From the NCBI GenBank assembly GCA_031261245.1, contig JAISKU010000044.1, positions 1 through 13,582 of the forward strand: 13,582 bases of DNA. Reading direction: 5' to 3'. Made by a program: the position numbers and the translations under genes. The notes under the pieces are model-generated. The model saw only the letters and a list, made by a program, of their open reading frames with translations, was not told where the DNA came from and did no database searches. The stretch is from Oscillospiraceae bacterium (GTDB lineage Bacteria > Bacillota > Clostridia > Oscillospirales > Oscillospiraceae). Positions 13,028 through 13,582 of the stretch are shown here, one piece after another. Position 1 is the stretch's first letter. Every line of letters starts with the position of its first letter.

Positions 13028-13582
13028 CTAAAACAAGTAGTATTTGCGCGTCAGCGGCAGCGTCTCGGCGGCGGCGCACGTGACTGGCTCGCCGTCCACC
13101 GTGACGGTGTACGTCTCTGGATCCACCGCGATATCGCCCGTGCGGTCGTTGAATCTCATATCCGCCTTTGAGATGTCGCGGCAGTTTTTTACCGGCAGGA
13201 CGGTACGCTTCAGCCCGAGTTTTTCGGCGATGCCGCCGCCCGCCGCGATCCCCGACACGAACGTGGCGCACGTGCGGGAGAGCGCGAGCGCGGACGCGCC
13301 GAACATTTTTGTGTATATCACGGGCTGCGGCGTGGGGATTGAGGCGTTCGCGTCGCCCATTTTTGAGGCGATTATAAACCCGCCCTTTATTATCATCTCC
13401 GGCTTTGCCCCGAACAGCGCGGGACGCCAGACGACGAGATCCGCGAGCTTGCCCGTCTCAACGGAGCCGACGTAATCGGATATGCCGTGCGTGACGGCGG
13501 GGTTTATCGTGTATTTCGAGACGTAGCGCTTCGCGCGGAAGTTGTCGTTGCGCGCGCCGTCCTCGGGGAGCGCGCCGCGCTG
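13028..13582 (-). CDS. ureC: Urease catalytic subunit alpha UreC, C-terminal part (N-terminus beyond right edge)
   Basis: The frame is open from the right edge to the TAG at 13028-13030, giving the last 184 residues of the nickel amidohydrolase that hydrolyses urea to ammonia and carbamate. Recognisable stretches are DNFRAKRYVSKYTINPAVTHG, the VGSVETGKLADLVVW segment of the amidohydrolase beta-sandwich, MIIKGGFIIASKMGDANASI and PTPQPVIYTKMFGA. The C-terminal end DPETYTVTVDGEPV and LPLTRKYYLF fits the usual urease end. The metal ligands and carbamylated lysine lie upstream of this part and cannot be checked. It is followed after 8 nt by ureE. ureA and ureB, and the operon promoter, should be to the right of the window. 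Confidence 0.96.
   Translation of the reverse strand, partial: QRGALPEDGARNDNFRAKRYVSKYTINPAVTHGISDYVGSVETGKLADLVVWRPALFGAKPEMIIKGGFIIASKMGDANASIPTPQPVIYTKMFGASALALSRTCATFVSGIAAGGGIAEKLGLKRTVLPVKNCRDISKADMRFNDRTGDIAVDPETYTVTVDGEPVTCAAAETLPLTRKYYLF

Noticed and set aside
13020..13271. Upstream extension of the ureE frame
   Set aside because: It lies inside the ureC coding region in another frame; the start at 13019 has a ribosome site and gives the normal UreE N-terminus.
1..13582. Search for CRISPR arrays, tRNA or rRNA genes, transposases and attachment sites
   Set aside because: No regularly spaced repeats, RNA gene signatures, transposase-like proteins or flanking direct repeats were seen by eye on either strand.

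Overview
The window looks like a chromosomal segment of a moderately GC-rich low-temperature-neutral Gram-positive lineage, most likely an uncultured member of the Clostridia (Bacillota). The signs are AGGAGG-type ribosome binding sites, a SipW-type signal peptidase with a camelysin-like partner, a lipoprotein signal peptide, AT-rich intergenic regions between GC-rich genes, and consensus sigma-A-like promoters. The species assignment is inference. All supported genes lie on the minus strand, so transcription runs from high to low coordinates. The large plus-strand open frames are shadows of these genes.

From right to left: (1) 13582-10546 is the 3' part of a urease operon: the end of ureC, then ureE, ureF, ureG and ureD, tightly packed or overlapping. 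These encode the catalytic subunit and the nickel-delivery/GTPase maturation machinery; ureA and ureB presumably lie beyond the right edge. (2) 10450-10034 is a small flavodoxin-family protein with its own promoter. (3) 9901-9113 is a lipoprotein of unknown function behind a strong promoter that overlaps two GTTAG-N6-CTAAC inverted repeats (a probable repressor-controlled unit). It is closed by a hairpin at 9053-9088. (4) 8950-3584 is a five-gene operon: two Dpp/Opp/Nik-type permeases, two Dpp/Opp-type ATPases and an FAD-dependent oxidoreductase, starting from a good promoter (TTGACA-17-TAAACT) and ending at a clear rho-independent terminator (3521-3556). No typical 500-residue solute-binding protein is present. 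The first permease appears to start at CTG, the second at GTG. (5) 3179 to the left edge is a secretion cassette: SipW-type signal peptidase, a camelysin/TasA-like exported protein with a Big_2-like domain and a PPTEEPPT repeat linker, and a second exported Ig-like protein cut by the left edge.

How they may work together: the sipW cassette is self-contained, with the peptidase made together with at least one protein carrying the signal type it cleaves, so it probably builds a surface or matrix structure. The urease cluster needs nickel, and a Dpp/Nik-type transporter lies about 1.6 kb downstream. A nickel or peptide role for that transporter cannot be decided from the sequence, and the co-transcribed FAD oxidoreductase argues for uptake linked to catabolism of an organic ligand. 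No rRNA, tRNA, CRISPR array, insertion sequence or phage gene was seen.
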